40,328 nt of DNA, from NCBI GenBank assembly GCA_023150845.1, contig JAKLKD010000120.1, positions 1 through 40,328 on the forward strand, given 5' to 3'. A program made the translations under genes and the position numbers. The stretch comes from Myxococcota bacterium (GTDB taxonomy: Bacteria; Myxococcota_A; UBA796; CAJQPC01). Positions 1 through 7,291 of this stretch are shown here, in pieces. Under the pieces are notes generated by a model. The model saw only the letters and a list, made by a program, of their open reading frames with translations. It ran no database searches and was not told the DNA's origin. Within the stretch, counting starts at the first letter, position 1; the number at the start of each line of letters is the position of its first letter.

Positions 1-2
1 TG

Positions 3-1934
3 AGCGCGCCCTGGGCGCTCGTTGCCCGGGCGGCGCGGGCGGAGCAGCCCGAGCACGAGCTCTGCGTAGACGAGGACGGCGCCCGGGCGCTGCGTTACGT
101 CGGCGGCGGGGCGCCCCGGGTGGACAGCGCCCCCTTGGGCGGTCGTTGGCTCCTGCTCGGCGGGATGACCGGCCCCTTGGCGGGCCTCGCCCGGGCTCTG
201 GCCGCCCGCGCCCCCGAGGCCCTGCTCTTGGCGCCCCCTGTCGGGGATCCGCCCGCCGGGCTGTTGGAGGACCTCCGCGCGGCGGGGGCGCCGACCCAGA
301 CCTTGAGCGGCCTCGCGGCCCGGGGCGCCATCGACGACGCCGGTCGCCTCGCCGGGCTCATCGTGAGCCCCTGCGCCCGCCGCACCGTCGAGGCCCTGTC
401 CTTAGACGCCCCGGCCCTGCGCGCGGAGCTCCTGCCGACGCTCTTGGACCTCCGGCGCCTCACCGAGCGGGTGGAGCCCTTCCGCCTGCTCATCATCGGC
501 CCCGGCGAGGCCCTGCGTGGGCTCAGCGGCGGGGCGATCTCCGCGGCGGTGGAGCAGGCCGCCGAGGCGCTGATCGTGGCCCGGCGGGCGGCGGGTCGTC
601 CTGGCGCGTCCTTCATCTGCGCCTTGCCCGCCCTGCAGGCCGAGCACGAGCCGAGCCTCGGGGCGGCGCTCACGGCGCGGGCGCCGACGGCGTTGTGGCT
701 GCCCGAGCGCCTCCGGGCGTCCTTCTCCCGGCAGGCCTTGGCGCTCCCGGCCCTGCATGAGCTGGCCCGGGAGCAGGAGCGGGCCCTGGGCGAGCGCACC
801 CTGAGCGCGCTGACGGCGCTCCTGAGCGGCTTCCGCCGGGGGAGCGAGCGGGACCAGCCGCCGGACCTGCCGCTGTCGGCGAGCGGCCTCGACTCCATGG
901 CGGCGGTGGAGTTTCTGCGGGAGGTGGAGGCGCGGTTCACGGTGACCTTCTCCTTGAGCCGCCTCGACTTCGGCCAGGTGACCCTGCGTGGCCTCGTGGC
1001 CGAGGTGCTCCAGGCGCGCCTCGACGCCCCGGCGCCGGACGAGCCCACCCGGGAGCTGCCCGCGCCGCCGCTCCAGCCGTCGGCGCGGCCGCCGGAGGAG
1101 CGCCCGAGCCCCTGGTCCTTCGTGCCTGGGGCGCGCCTCGTGCTCAGCCGGGCGGACGGCCTGCCCTTGGAGCTCTACGTCGCCGGGGAGGGCCCGCCCG
1201 TGGTGCTCTTGCCGCCCATCTGGTCGACGGCGCCCATCTGGCGGGCGCAGATCGAGCGCCTCTCGGCGCGGCACACCGTGATTGTGCCCCATTACCCCGG
1301 CTATGGCCGGAGCGCGTTTGACCCGGCGGTGGCGACGCCCGAGCGGGTGGCGGAGCGCCTCGTGCGGGCGCTGGACGACCTCGGCCATGTTGGCGCCTTC
1401 GCCTTGGTGGGCTGGTCCTTGGGGGGCATGGTGGCGCAGCGCCTCGCGGCGGGTCACCCCGAGCGGGTGCGGGCCTTGGTGCTCGTGAACACGACGGCGC
1501 GGCTCGACGAGGACGACAGCGCGACGCGGGGGGTGGAGCTCCTGAGCGGCCTCGTGGCGGACTTTGAGCGGGGGCTCCTGCCCTTCGGCCCGGCGACCCA
1601 GCGGGCGATGCGGGCGCAGCTTGAGCAGGGCGGCCAGGCGGGCCCCTCGACCCTCTTGATGCACTACGCCTCGGAGACCCTGCGCTTTGACGCCCGGGCC
1701 GAGCTCGGCCACATCCGCGCGCCGACCCTCATCGTGCAGGGCGCGAAGGACAGCCTCACGCCGCCGTCCTTGGGCCGCCTCTTGGCCGAACGAATCCCCG
1801 GCGCGCGCTACGTCGAGCTGCGGGAGGGCGGCCACTACGTCCCCCTGCAGCACCCCGACCGCTTCAACCAGCTTGTCGAGGAGCACCTCCGCGCCCAGGC
1901 CCCGAGCGCCGAGCGCGCGGTGAGCGGGGGGTGA
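3..1934 (+). CDS. C-terminal end of a modular polyketide synthase (KR-like, ACP, alpha/beta-hydrolase), 5' partial
   Basis: The reading frame is open to the left edge, so this is the tail of a larger protein; residues are counted from an internal GTG at 120. Upstream codons resemble the structural half of a PKS ketoreductase. Residues 10-170 resemble the catalytic half, but the usual Tyr and Asn of the active site appear as Ser141 and Glu145, so reduction is unlikely. Residues 225-300 form an acyl carrier protein with the phosphopantetheine motif GLDSM (Ser259). After a Pro-rich linker, residues 335-595 form an alpha/beta-hydrolase with nucleophile Ser433 in GWSLGG, Asp544 in GAKDSLTP and His572 in GGHYVP. 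That is a complete triad, suiting a terminal thioesterase that releases the finished chain. The product cannot be predicted from this fragment. The stop codon lies at the base of a strong inverted repeat. Confidence 0.85.
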   Translation, partial: SAPWALVARAARAEQPEHELCVDEDGARALRYVGGGAPRVDSAPLGGRWLLLGGMTGPLAGLARALAARAPEALLLAPPVGDPPAGLLEDLRAAGAPTQTLSGLAARGAIDDAGRLAGLIVSPCARRTVEALSLDAPALRAELLPTLLDLRRLTERVEPFRLLIIGPGEALRGLSGGAISAAVEQAAEALIVARRAAGRPGASFICALPALQAEHEPSLGAALTARAPTALWLPERLRASFSRQALALPALHELAREQERALGERTLSALTALLSGFRRGSERDQPPDLPLSASGLDSMAAVEFLREVEARFTVTFSLSRLDFGQVTLRGLVAEVLQARLDAPAPDEPTRELPAPPLQPSARPPEERPSPWSFVPGARLVLSRADGLPLELYVAGEGPPVVLLPPIWSTAPIWRAQIERLSARHTVIVPHYPGYGRSAFDPAVATPERVAERLVRALDDLGHVGAFALVGWSLGGMVAQRLAAGHPERVRALVLVNTTARLDEDDSATRGVELLSGLVADFERGLLPFGPATQRAMRAQLEQGGQAGPSTLLMHYASETLRFDARAELGHIRAPTLIVQGAKDSLTPPSLGRLLAERIPGARYVELREGGHYVPLQHPDRFNQLVEEHLRAQAPSAERAVSGG

Positions 1935-1959
1935 GGCCGCGCGCGCTCCCCCCGCTCAC
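1920..1959 (+). terminator. Strong hairpin at the end of the PKS gene
   Basis: A perfect 12-bp inverted repeat (1920-1931 with 1948-1959, arms GTGAGCGGGGGG and its complement) encloses a 16-nt spacer that begins within the PKS stop codon. No T-run follows, so it is not a classical intrinsic terminator. It lies between convergent genes and may limit read-through in both directions or protect the 3' end. Confidence 0.45.
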
Positions 1960-2034
1960 GCTCAGGCCGCCCCGCTCACCCAGCCGCGCCGACACGATCT
2001 CGCGCGGCGTCTGTGTGGGGTGGGCGGCCGCCGC

Positions 2035-2709
2035 TTAACCTTGCACCGAGTCGTCGGCCTTCGCGGCGCCGCGGCGGCTGCGCTCAAACTGCGGCAGCTG
2101 GGCGAGGACCACGTCTTCGCCGAGGGTGAGCGTCGCGAGGCGGATGAGCTTGCGGTAGCGGGTGACGAAGTCCCGCTCGCTCGCCTCGACGGTGGAGCGT
2201 TTGACCTCACGGTCGGCCTTGGCCTGCTCGTGGTTGAGGACGGCGAGGCGGAGGGCCTCGTTCAGCTCCTTGAGCGTGTCGAGGCGGGCGTCGGCGAGCT
2301 TCAGGTCCGTGCGGCCCTCCAGCACGGCGAAGGCGCGCTCGAAGGTCTGGACCTGCTGGGCGGAGGGCTGCTCCAGGACCTCGCTGACCGGGCCGCCGCC
2401 CATGGCGCTGCGCACGGCGGCGACGGCGGCGGCGCCGTGGCGGGCGCGGAGCGTGGCGATGTAGAGGCGCAGCTCCTCCTCAAAGGTGATGTCCTTCTCA
2501 TCAGCGTCGGCCCGGGCGGCGGTCTCCGCCCCGGCGGCGGTGGCGAAGCGCTCATAGTCGTTGAGGAAGGTGGTGTCGCTGTCGCCGATCGTCTCGTCGA
2601 TGAGCGTGAGCAGCGCGGCGGGGAAGCTGCCCGCGGCGCGGCCTTGACGAAGGGCGCTGGCGCAGGTGCGGTTCTGTCCACGGCCATTGGGGAACGGTGT
2701 CTTGTCCAT
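2035..2709 (-). CDS. Conserved-looking helical protein of unknown function
   Basis: I do not recognise a named family. The 224-residue product has no signal peptide or membrane segment and is predicted to be mostly helical, rich in Ala, Glu and Arg, with charged heptad-like stretches in the C-terminal half (about residues 120-200) that could form coiled coil. The frame extends further upstream (to 3060), but that part runs into the tandem repeat array and has an unnatural composition. I therefore start at the ATG at 2709, which has a good ribosome-binding site (GAGGA about 6 nt upstream). It converges with the PKS gene and diverges from the pair at 3310-4904. Confidence 0.7.
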   Translation of the reverse strand: MDKTPFPNGRGQNRTCASALRQGRAAGSFPAALLTLIDETIGDSDTTFLNDYERFATAAGAETAARADADEKDITFEEELRLYIATLRARHGAAAVAAVRSAMGGGPVSEVLEQPSAQQVQTFERAFAVLEGRTDLKLADARLDTLKELNEALRLAVLNHEQAKADREVKRSTVEASERDFVTRYRKLIRLATLTLGEDVVLAQLPQFERSRRGAAKADDSVQG

Positions 2710-2837
2710 GTCGTCCTCGTGATGAAAGCGCGAGGCGCCCCGCCCCGAGCTGTGGGCAGAGGATAGCCACGCCGCTCCCGGGGCCGCAAGCGCCGCTCGC
2801 CGATCCAGCTCAAGAGCCGCCCCAGAGGCCATCGGAG

Positions 2838-2870
2838 GGGCCCAAGCGCGCCGATCGGCGGCGCGGGCCC
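2838..2870. repeat. Inverted repeat upstream of the tandem array
   Basis: Outer arms GGGCCC (2838-2843 and 2865-2870), inner GCGC arms and a central palindrome GCCGATCGGC (2850-2859) form a nearly continuous hairpin with small bulges. It lies between the promoter side of the minus-strand gene at 2035-2709 and the tandem array, so it could be an operator, a cruciform or a transcript hairpin. Confidence 0.35.
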
Positions 2871-2950
2871 GAGAGGATCCTCGGGCCGGGAGCGGGCGGG
2901 GAGGCACGCCGTCGGCGACGGGGTGAGCGAGGGGGAGGGCGGCTGGACAG

Positions 2951-3249
2951 GTCCGGATGGTTCGCGGAGATTCCGTTAGGTCGTATGGACGCGTCCGGAT
3001 GAGTGGCGGAGATTTCCCCAGGTCGTATGGACGCGTCCGGATGAGTGGCGGAGATCCCACAGGTCGTATGGACGCGTCCGGATGGTTCGCGGAGATTCCG
3101 CCAGGTCGTATGGACGCGTCCGGATGAGTGGCGGAGATTTCCCCAGGTCGTATGGACGCGTCCGGATGAGTGGCGGAGATCCCACAGGTCGTATGGACAC
3201 GTCCGGATGGGTGGCGGAGATCCCACAGGTCGTATGGACGCGCCCAGAC
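2951..3249. repeat. 41/42-bp tandem repeat array with higher-order A-B-C organisation
   Basis: Units share the core GGTCGTATGGACGCGTCCGG and begin at 2979, 3021, 3062, 3104, 3146, 3187 and 3228. A partial unit starts at 2951, and the last copy decays by about 3249. Spacing is 42, 41, 42, 42, 41, 41. The second half of each unit has three variants: A (TTCGCGGAGATTCCG), B (GTGGCGGAGATTTCCCCA) and C (GTGGCGGAGATCCCACA), in the order A-B-C-A-B-C-C. This implies a 125-bp segment that was duplicated. Each unit carries the 10-bp palindrome GGACGCGTCC. The mix of 41 and 42 bp breaks any reading frame, so it is non-coding. It lies in the 600-bp divergent gap between 2709 and 3310; the rest of that gap shows only the 2838 hairpin and the 3274 promoter. 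Confidence 0.9.
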
Positions 3250-3273
3250 GGGTTGGGGGCGGCGGCGGGGTGC

Positions 3274-3301
3274 TTGACGCTGAACCCTGGGCTGGGATAG
3301 C
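3274..3301 (+). promoter_or_regulatory. Likely sigma-70-type promoter for the pair at 3310-4904
   Basis: TTGACG (3274-3279) and GATAGC (3296-3301) are separated by 16 nt. Transcription would begin almost at the ATG at 3310, and no Shine-Dalgarno sequence precedes that ATG, so the mRNA may be leaderless. Confidence 0.45.
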
Positions 3302-3309
3302 GTGCGGGC

Positions 3310-3702
3310 ATGTCAACCTGGCTTCCTTGCGTACCCGCCAACTGCCCGCCCGCCGAGGCTCGACCCGCCGAGGGCGTGGTGTTCCGCGTGACGGACGGGG
3401 AGACGCCCGCTCCGCGAGACTTCGTCCCGATGCGGCTTGAGCGCCCTGAGCAGAGCTTCGTGGGGAGAGAGTGTCTGGCGGCGGGGCTCTCCGTGTACAA
3501 GCGGCGGCGGGACCTTGAGCGCCTCAAGAGCTACCCGACCTTCCGGGGGCGGTCGCTCTGGGTGGCCAAGGCGGAGCTGTCGCCGGACCACGGGGTGCTC
3601 TTGGCGACCCCGCCAAAGGCGATCCGCAACTCCCACCACACCTGGTGGTGGCCGAGCGCGCTGACCCCCGAGTCGCTCTTCTCTTCGGACGGCGCGCTGT
3701 GA
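3310..3702 (+). CDS. Small protein of unknown function, first of an overlapping pair
   Basis: The 130-residue product has no signal peptide or membrane segment. Recognisable points are a charged RRRDLERL stretch near residue 65 and a His/Trp-rich motif SHHTWWWP near residue 108. I do not recognise a named domain. Its TGA overlaps the GTG start of the next gene by 4 bp, so the two proteins are almost certainly made together and may act as partners. The ATG lies 8 nt after a -10-like element with no ribosome-binding site, which suggests leaderless translation. The gene follows directly after the tandem repeat array. Confidence 0.7.
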   Translation: MSTWLPCVPANCPPAEARPAEGVVFRVTDGETPAPRDFVPMRLERPEQSFVGRECLAAGLSVYKRRRDLERLKSYPTFRGRSLWVAKAELSPDHGVLLATPPKAIRNSHHTWWWPSALTPESLFSSDGAL

Positions 3703-4904
3703 ACCTCAACCTGCCGCCGCGCGGGCTCCTCGGGGAGCTGACGCTCTTGGAGGTCTTCGATCTCTACGAGGAGCCCATCCTGTTCTCTTGCCGCTCGGCG
3801 AGGGGGGAGCGGTACGTCGGGCTCCTCTGCGCCTCGGACGACGCGCGGCAGGCTTGGCTCTACGCGCCGATCTCCCCGGCGCGTCTTGAGGAGCTCCGGT
3901 CGGGGCGGCTCACCACCTACGACCTGTTTCGAGAGGTCGAGGGGGGAGACCTGGCCTACGTCTCGCGGAGCCGTGAGGCGTCGGGAAGCGCGGGCTGGAG
4001 CGTCGAGTGGGTGATCGCCGCCGAGGTGGATGACGCCCTCCTGCCGACGCCGGGGGTGTCGCTGGAGCTTGAGCCCGAGGAGGCGCGGGGCGAGGACACG
4101 CTGCCCGACCTGAGCGCCCTCGCGGCGCAGGGCCGCCGAGACGTGCTCGCGCTGCGGCTCGTGCTCCCCGACCGTGACGACCACGAGGCCCCGGCCTCTC
4201 TGGTGGGGGCGGTGCTCAGCGGGGTCCAGCACGTCGTCAACGCCATCGGGCAGGCGGTGCTCGCCCGGCCCACGACGCGCGCGCCAATCCCCGTCTCGGT
4301 GCTCAACGACTGCCAGCTCAGCGTCACCGGCGTCTTCGCCGGGTCCTTTGGCGTCACCTTGGGCGGGGCGGGTTCGTCGGACCACTCCCACACGACCAAG
4401 TCTGGGCCCATCTTTGAGCAGCTCTTTAAGCTCCTGTCGGTCACCCAAGACCCCGCGGCGCTGCGGGAGCAGCTCGGGGCCCTCGGGGGGCGCCTGCCGA
4501 ACAAATACAGAGCCTTGCTCTCGACGCTCGGCGCGGTGGAGCGGTTTGAGCTCGGCTGGGGGGCGCCCTCGGGCGGCCCGGCGCGCCGGGCGGCCTTGGG
4601 GCGCGCCGAGGTCGCGACGGGGGTGCGGGTGCTCACGAGCTACACGACCTTAGCGCCTCAAGAGTTCACCGTGCTGGCCCGGCTCATCGGCCTCAACCTG
4701 CGCACCAAGTCCTACGAGCTGCACGATGAGTCGGAGGGCGCGCGCTACGTCGGGCGCTTCGTAGACGCCGTGTCCCCGGCGGCGAGGGTTGCCCGCCTGG
4801 GCGAGCTCTACTTCGCCGTGCTCCAAGACATCCCCGAGGAGAGCGCCGGAGGGGCCGTCGAGCAGCGCCAAGAGCTCTTGGCGCTCGCTCCGGCCGTGGA
4901 CTAG
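3699..4904 (+). CDS. DUF6575-like protein of unknown function
   Basis: The 401-residue product begins at the GTG at 3699, which overlaps the TGA of the preceding gene (GTGA); the frame is open a little further upstream, but only inside that gene. Residues 8-70, around LLGELTLLEVFDLYEEPILF and the following Trp-Leu-Tyr segment, resemble the start of DUF6575-type proteins, whose biochemical role is unknown to me. The middle (about 160-270) looks like a separate alpha/beta segment and the C-terminus is helical and Leu-rich. No catalytic motif, signal peptide or membrane segment is visible. It converges with the gene at 4911-5480, with only 6 bp between stops. Confidence 0.75.
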   Translation: MNLNLPPRGLLGELTLLEVFDLYEEPILFSCRSARGERYVGLLCASDDARQAWLYAPISPARLEELRSGRLTTYDLFREVEGGDLAYVSRSREASGSAGWSVEWVIAAEVDDALLPTPGVSLELEPEEARGEDTLPDLSALAAQGRRDVLALRLVLPDRDDHEAPASLVGAVLSGVQHVVNAIGQAVLARPTTRAPIPVSVLNDCQLSVTGVFAGSFGVTLGGAGSSDHSHTTKSGPIFEQLFKLLSVTQDPAALREQLGALGGRLPNKYRALLSTLGAVERFELGWGAPSGGPARRAALGRAEVATGVRVLTSYTTLAPQEFTVLARLIGLNLRTKSYELHDESEGARYVGRFVDAVSPAARVARLGELYFAVLQDIPEESAGGAVEQRQELLALAPAVD

Positions 4905-4910
4905 GCCGCC

Positions 4911-5480
4911 TCAACCCCCGTCGATCTCCTCCAGGGCCGCGCCCAGGCGCTCTCTCGCGCCGGTCAGGGCTTGGGGCAGGCCGTCGAGGCGGGCGAAGGC
5001 GGCGCGCAGGGGCTGGAGGTCGTCCTCGGCGACGGGGCGCTGGCTGGCGGCGAGGGCGAGCTGGCCCAGGGCCTCGGTGAGCTCCCGGGCCAGGGTGGTG
5101 AGCCGGGCCCGGGGGATGGCGCGGCGCAGGGTCGCCGCCGCGTCGGAGAGCGTCGGCAGGGCCCGGAGCACACGCTCTGGGGCCGTGAGCGTCGGCAGCC
5201 GGGCGAGGGTGCCCGCCTCCAGGGCGAAGGCCCGGGCGCCGCGCCGCAGGCGCTCGCCGAGGCGGCTCGCCGTCTGAAGCTCCGCCGAGGCGGACTCCGC
5301 CAAGGCCAGCAGCTCGGCCACGTCCACGGGCTCCCCGCGGAGCTGCTGGGTGTAGGCCGCCTCGACCTGGGTGAGCAGCGCCTCGGCGCGCTCGGTGATG
5401 GAGTCGGCGCGGTCGCGCAAGGACACCGCCAGGCCGTGCAGGGTGAAGAGGGTGAAGGTGAGGTTCGGATCCTGAGACAT
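4911..5480 (-). CDS. Helical protein of unknown function
   Basis: The product (189 residues from the ATG at 5480) is almost entirely helical, Ala/Leu/Arg/Glu-rich, with repeated heptad-like hydrophobics, so it is probably a coiled-coil or helical bundle. There is no signal peptide. The start is uncertain: no clear Shine-Dalgarno sequence precedes the ATG at 5480, and in-frame ATGs at 5519 and 5585 would add 13 or 35 residues of less protein-like sequence. No family is recognised. It converges with the DUF6575-like gene. Confidence 0.65.
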   Translation of the reverse strand: MSQDPNLTFTLFTLHGLAVSLRDRADSITERAEALLTQVEAAYTQQLRGEPVDVAELLALAESASAELQTASRLGERLRRGARAFALEAGTLARLPTLTAPERVLRALPTLSDAAATLRRAIPRARLTTLARELTEALGQLALAASQRPVAEDDLQPLRAAFARLDGLPQALTGARERLGAALEEIDGG

Positions 5481-5761
5481 AGGAGGTCCAGTCTCCCGCC
5501 AGGGAGGTGAGTGGTTCATGCGCTGGGCAGAGCGAGGCCATGGGTCGGCGGCGACCGTGGGCGTGGGGGCGGCGACGTGGGGCATGGACCGACCCCCGCA
5601 GCCCGGGGAGACCCGGCGCGGGGGGACGATCGTAGGCGCGGCGCGCGGCGCGGCGTGCTCTGAACGACGCGGCGAGAGCTAAGTGGCCTTCTTGAGCGGC
5701 TTACGCGGCTGGTCCAGGGCGTGGGGGCCAGGGCGCGGGCTCGGCGAGGGGCGGCGGGCGG

Positions 5762-5790
5762 TTATGAGAGAGAGGCCCGGCACATATACC
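5762..5790 (+). promoter_or_regulatory. Possible promoter of a candidate small RNA
   Basis: TTATGA (5762-5767) and TATACC (5785-5790) are separated by 17 nt in an otherwise very GC-rich stretch. The -35 match is weak (3 of 6). Initiation would fall near 5797. Confidence 0.3.
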
Positions 5791-5796
5791 GGGTGT

Positions 5797-5870
5797 GGGA
5801 TGACGATGTTGGTGCATCGGAGTCCTGCGAGCCCTCCGGTGGTGGTACACCGGGGGGCTCTCGTGTTTTT
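5797..5870 (+). ncRNA. Candidate small RNA of about 74 nt
   Basis: The span is bounded by a promoter-like element on the left and a hairpin plus T-run on the right, with no coding sequence between 5481 and 6064 for that terminator to serve. It matches none of the classical RNAs I know (tmRNA, RNase P, SRP, 6S, tRNA). This is an inference from the two flanking signals only. Confidence 0.3.
5829..5870 (+). terminator. Intrinsic-terminator-like hairpin with T-run
   Basis: GAGCCC (5829-5834) pairs with GGGCTC (5855-5860), and CCGGTG (5836-5841) pairs with CACCGG (5848-5853), leaving a 6-nt loop and a one-base internal loop. Five T residues follow at 5866-5870. It is the only clear hairpin-plus-T terminator noticed in the window. 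It points along the plus strand. Confidence 0.55.
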
Positions 5871-6040
5871 GGTGTTGAGAGAGCGACCGGGGCCAGGGGG
5901 CGCCGGGTGCGGAGAGCCGCACAAGAAGAGTTTGGCGGATGCGGCGATCAAGCGCAAGAGGGGAGGGGTGAAAAAAGTTGGGGGGTGGGATGCGGGGGAG
6001 CGGAGCGGGCGGGGGCTGGCGGTTTAGGCAACAGGTCCGC

Positions 6041-6060
6041 TATACTCCCCGGCGCGGAGG
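6041..6060 (+). promoter_or_regulatory. -10 element and ribosome-binding site of the HNH gene
   Basis: TATACT (6041-6046) is a near-consensus -10 hexamer; no good -35 is seen at the usual distance. GGAGG (6056-6060) lies 4 nt before the GTG at 6065 and decides that start over upstream in-frame ATGs. Confidence 0.55.
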
Positions 6061-6064
6061 TGCC

Positions 6065-7291
6065 GTGGACACGCTGTTCTTGGAGCGGATGTTGTTGTTG
6101 CTCAGCCAGGGCAGCTTCACGACGACCTACAAATACGCCCTGCTCTTGGCGCTGATTGACTTGAACGTCGAGGGCGCCGGGCGCGGCGGGCCGGTGTCGT
6201 CGGTGACCACGCGGCAGCTCGCCGAGCGGGTGATCGTGCTCTATTGGCCCCACACCCGGCCTTACGCGCGGCGGCGGGCGGCGCTGCGGCGGCTCATGGC
6301 GTCGCGCCCGCTCACCCCGCACCTGCGGCGGGCGGGCCGCCCCAAGGCGCTCCAAGACGCCGGGCGCGCGCTCCTTCAGTCCACGACCTCCCACAAGCGC
6401 GGGCGGTCCCAGGCGGAGATCGTGTCGAAGATCGCCGACCTCCGCGCCGCCGTGCGCCGGATCGATCCCCGCGCCGACCGCCGCCCACACCTCGCCCAGC
6501 GCGCCGACCCCAAGGGCTTTGAGCGCCTCGTGCGGGAGGTCGAGTGGGTGCTCGCCGAGAAGCCCATCCCCCGGCTGCAGGTCGTCGGCCGCCTCCACGA
6601 GCCCTTTTTGTACCGCCTCGACTGGACGATTGAGCAGTCCAAGGGGCGCTTGATCGAGCCCGGCCTGCCCAAGCTCACCGAGCGCGCGCTGCGTGACGGC
6701 TCGCTCTCCAACGCCCTCACGCTCCTGCCCGGCGTGCACGAGCGGCTCGTGTCGCTCTCGGCGGTGCTGCGCCCGCTAATCCACCGCCACTGGTCGGACA
6801 TGGTGGCGCGGCTCAACGCCCTGCCCGAGCGCCACCTGGAGTCGTTCTTGTTCGGGGCGTCCCGGGCGTCTCTGGCGCCTGTGCGTGAGCCGCTGTGGTC
6901 GCTCCAGGGCGGGCGCTGCTTCTATTGTGCTCGCCGCGTGGCGCTCAGCGACGCCGAGGTGGACCATGTGCTGCCCTGGTCACGCCTCGCTGAAGACGGC
7001 CTGGAGAACCTCGTGGTCGCCTGCGCCGACTGCAACAGCGCCAAGTCCGACCTCTTGCCCGGTCGCGAGGCCGTCTTGCCTTGGCTCGGGCGCCCGGCGG
7101 CGGGGCTCACGCGGACCAGCGAGGCGACGGGCTGGCCCCTCGCCCGTGACCGTGTGCGGTCCACCTGCGCGGTGGTCTACCGCCAGCTCAGCCCCGGCGT
7201 GCCCGTGTGGCGCGGCGGCGGCGACGTGGGGCGCCTCACTGAAGACGAGCAGCGGGAGATCCTCACGGCCCTCGGGCGCCTTGAGGACTAG
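6065..7291 (+). CDS. HNH endonuclease with a large N-terminal domain
   Basis: The 408-residue product starts at a GTG with GGAGG 4 nt upstream. The first 250 residues form a helical domain of unknown function, with a TTTYKYALLLALIDL motif near residue 20. The C-terminal third holds an HNH nuclease: the zinc-knuckle Cys pair CFYC (285-288), Asp300-His301 in VDHVLPWS, Asn315, and the second Cys pair CADC (320-323) followed by NSAKSD. This is a complete beta-beta-alpha-metal site, expected to cut DNA with a divalent metal. It is followed on the same strand, about 100-145 bp later, by a DGQHR protein, so the two probably form one module, perhaps restriction or phage defence. The substrate is unknown. 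No maturase or phage terminase context is present. Confidence 0.85.
   Translation: MDTLFLERMLLLLSQGSFTTTYKYALLLALIDLNVEGAGRGGPVSSVTTRQLAERVIVLYWPHTRPYARRRAALRRLMASRPLTPHLRRAGRPKALQDAGRALLQSTTSHKRGRSQAEIVSKIADLRAAVRRIDPRADRRPHLAQRADPKGFERLVREVEWVLAEKPIPRLQVVGRLHEPFLYRLDWTIEQSKGRLIEPGLPKLTERALRDGSLSNALTLLPGVHERLVSLSAVLRPLIHRHWSDMVARLNALPERHLESFLFGASRASLAPVREPLWSLQGGRCFYCARRVALSDAEVDHVLPWSRLAEDGLENLVVACADCNSAKSDLLPGREAVLPWLGRPAAGLTRTSEATGWPLARDRVRSTCAVVYRQLSPGVPVWRGGGDVGRLTEDEQREILTALGRLED

Larger units (their letters stand above)
5481..6064. other. Gene-free stretch upstream of the HNH gene
   Basis: No open frame here has convincing composition or a ribosome-binding site. The stretch holds a candidate small RNA ending in an intrinsic-terminator-like hairpin (5797-5870), a G-run tract at about 5960-6018 with at least four runs of three or more G (quadruplex potential), and the promoter of the HNH gene (6041-6046). 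Confidence 0.5.

Noticed and set aside
402-1886. Long minus-strand frames opposite the PKS, and similar antisense frames throughout
   Set aside because: They mirror real genes, show low-complexity Arg/Ala/Gly composition and have no recognisable domain.
2910-2935. CGTCGGCGACGGG-containing stretch that recurs at 7347-7371 (about 22 of 25 bases alike) and might be a flanking direct repeat of the accessory block
   Set aside because: In DNA of this GC content a 13-bp identity over 40 kb is expected by chance, and no integrase or target-site structure supports it.
2951-3249. CRISPR array
   Set aside because: Units are directly contiguous, vary among each other and have no unique spacers; no cas gene is in the window.
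2976-3527. Open frames running through the tandem array (both strands), giving repeats such as PDASIRP or VVWTRPD
   Set aside because: Unit lengths alternate between 41 and 42 bp, so no frame is maintained across the array; starts lack ribosome-binding sites.
5797-5870. tRNA or other classical structural RNA
   Set aside because: No T-loop (GGTTCGAATCC-type) sequence, no acceptor stem pairing and no match to the cores of tmRNA, RNase P or SRP RNA.
5679-5957. Minus-strand open frame of 92 codons, and plus-strand frames over the same stretch
   Set aside because: No ribosome-binding site, composition unlike the neighbouring proteins (Pro/Arg-rich, low complexity), and it overlaps the candidate small RNA terminator.
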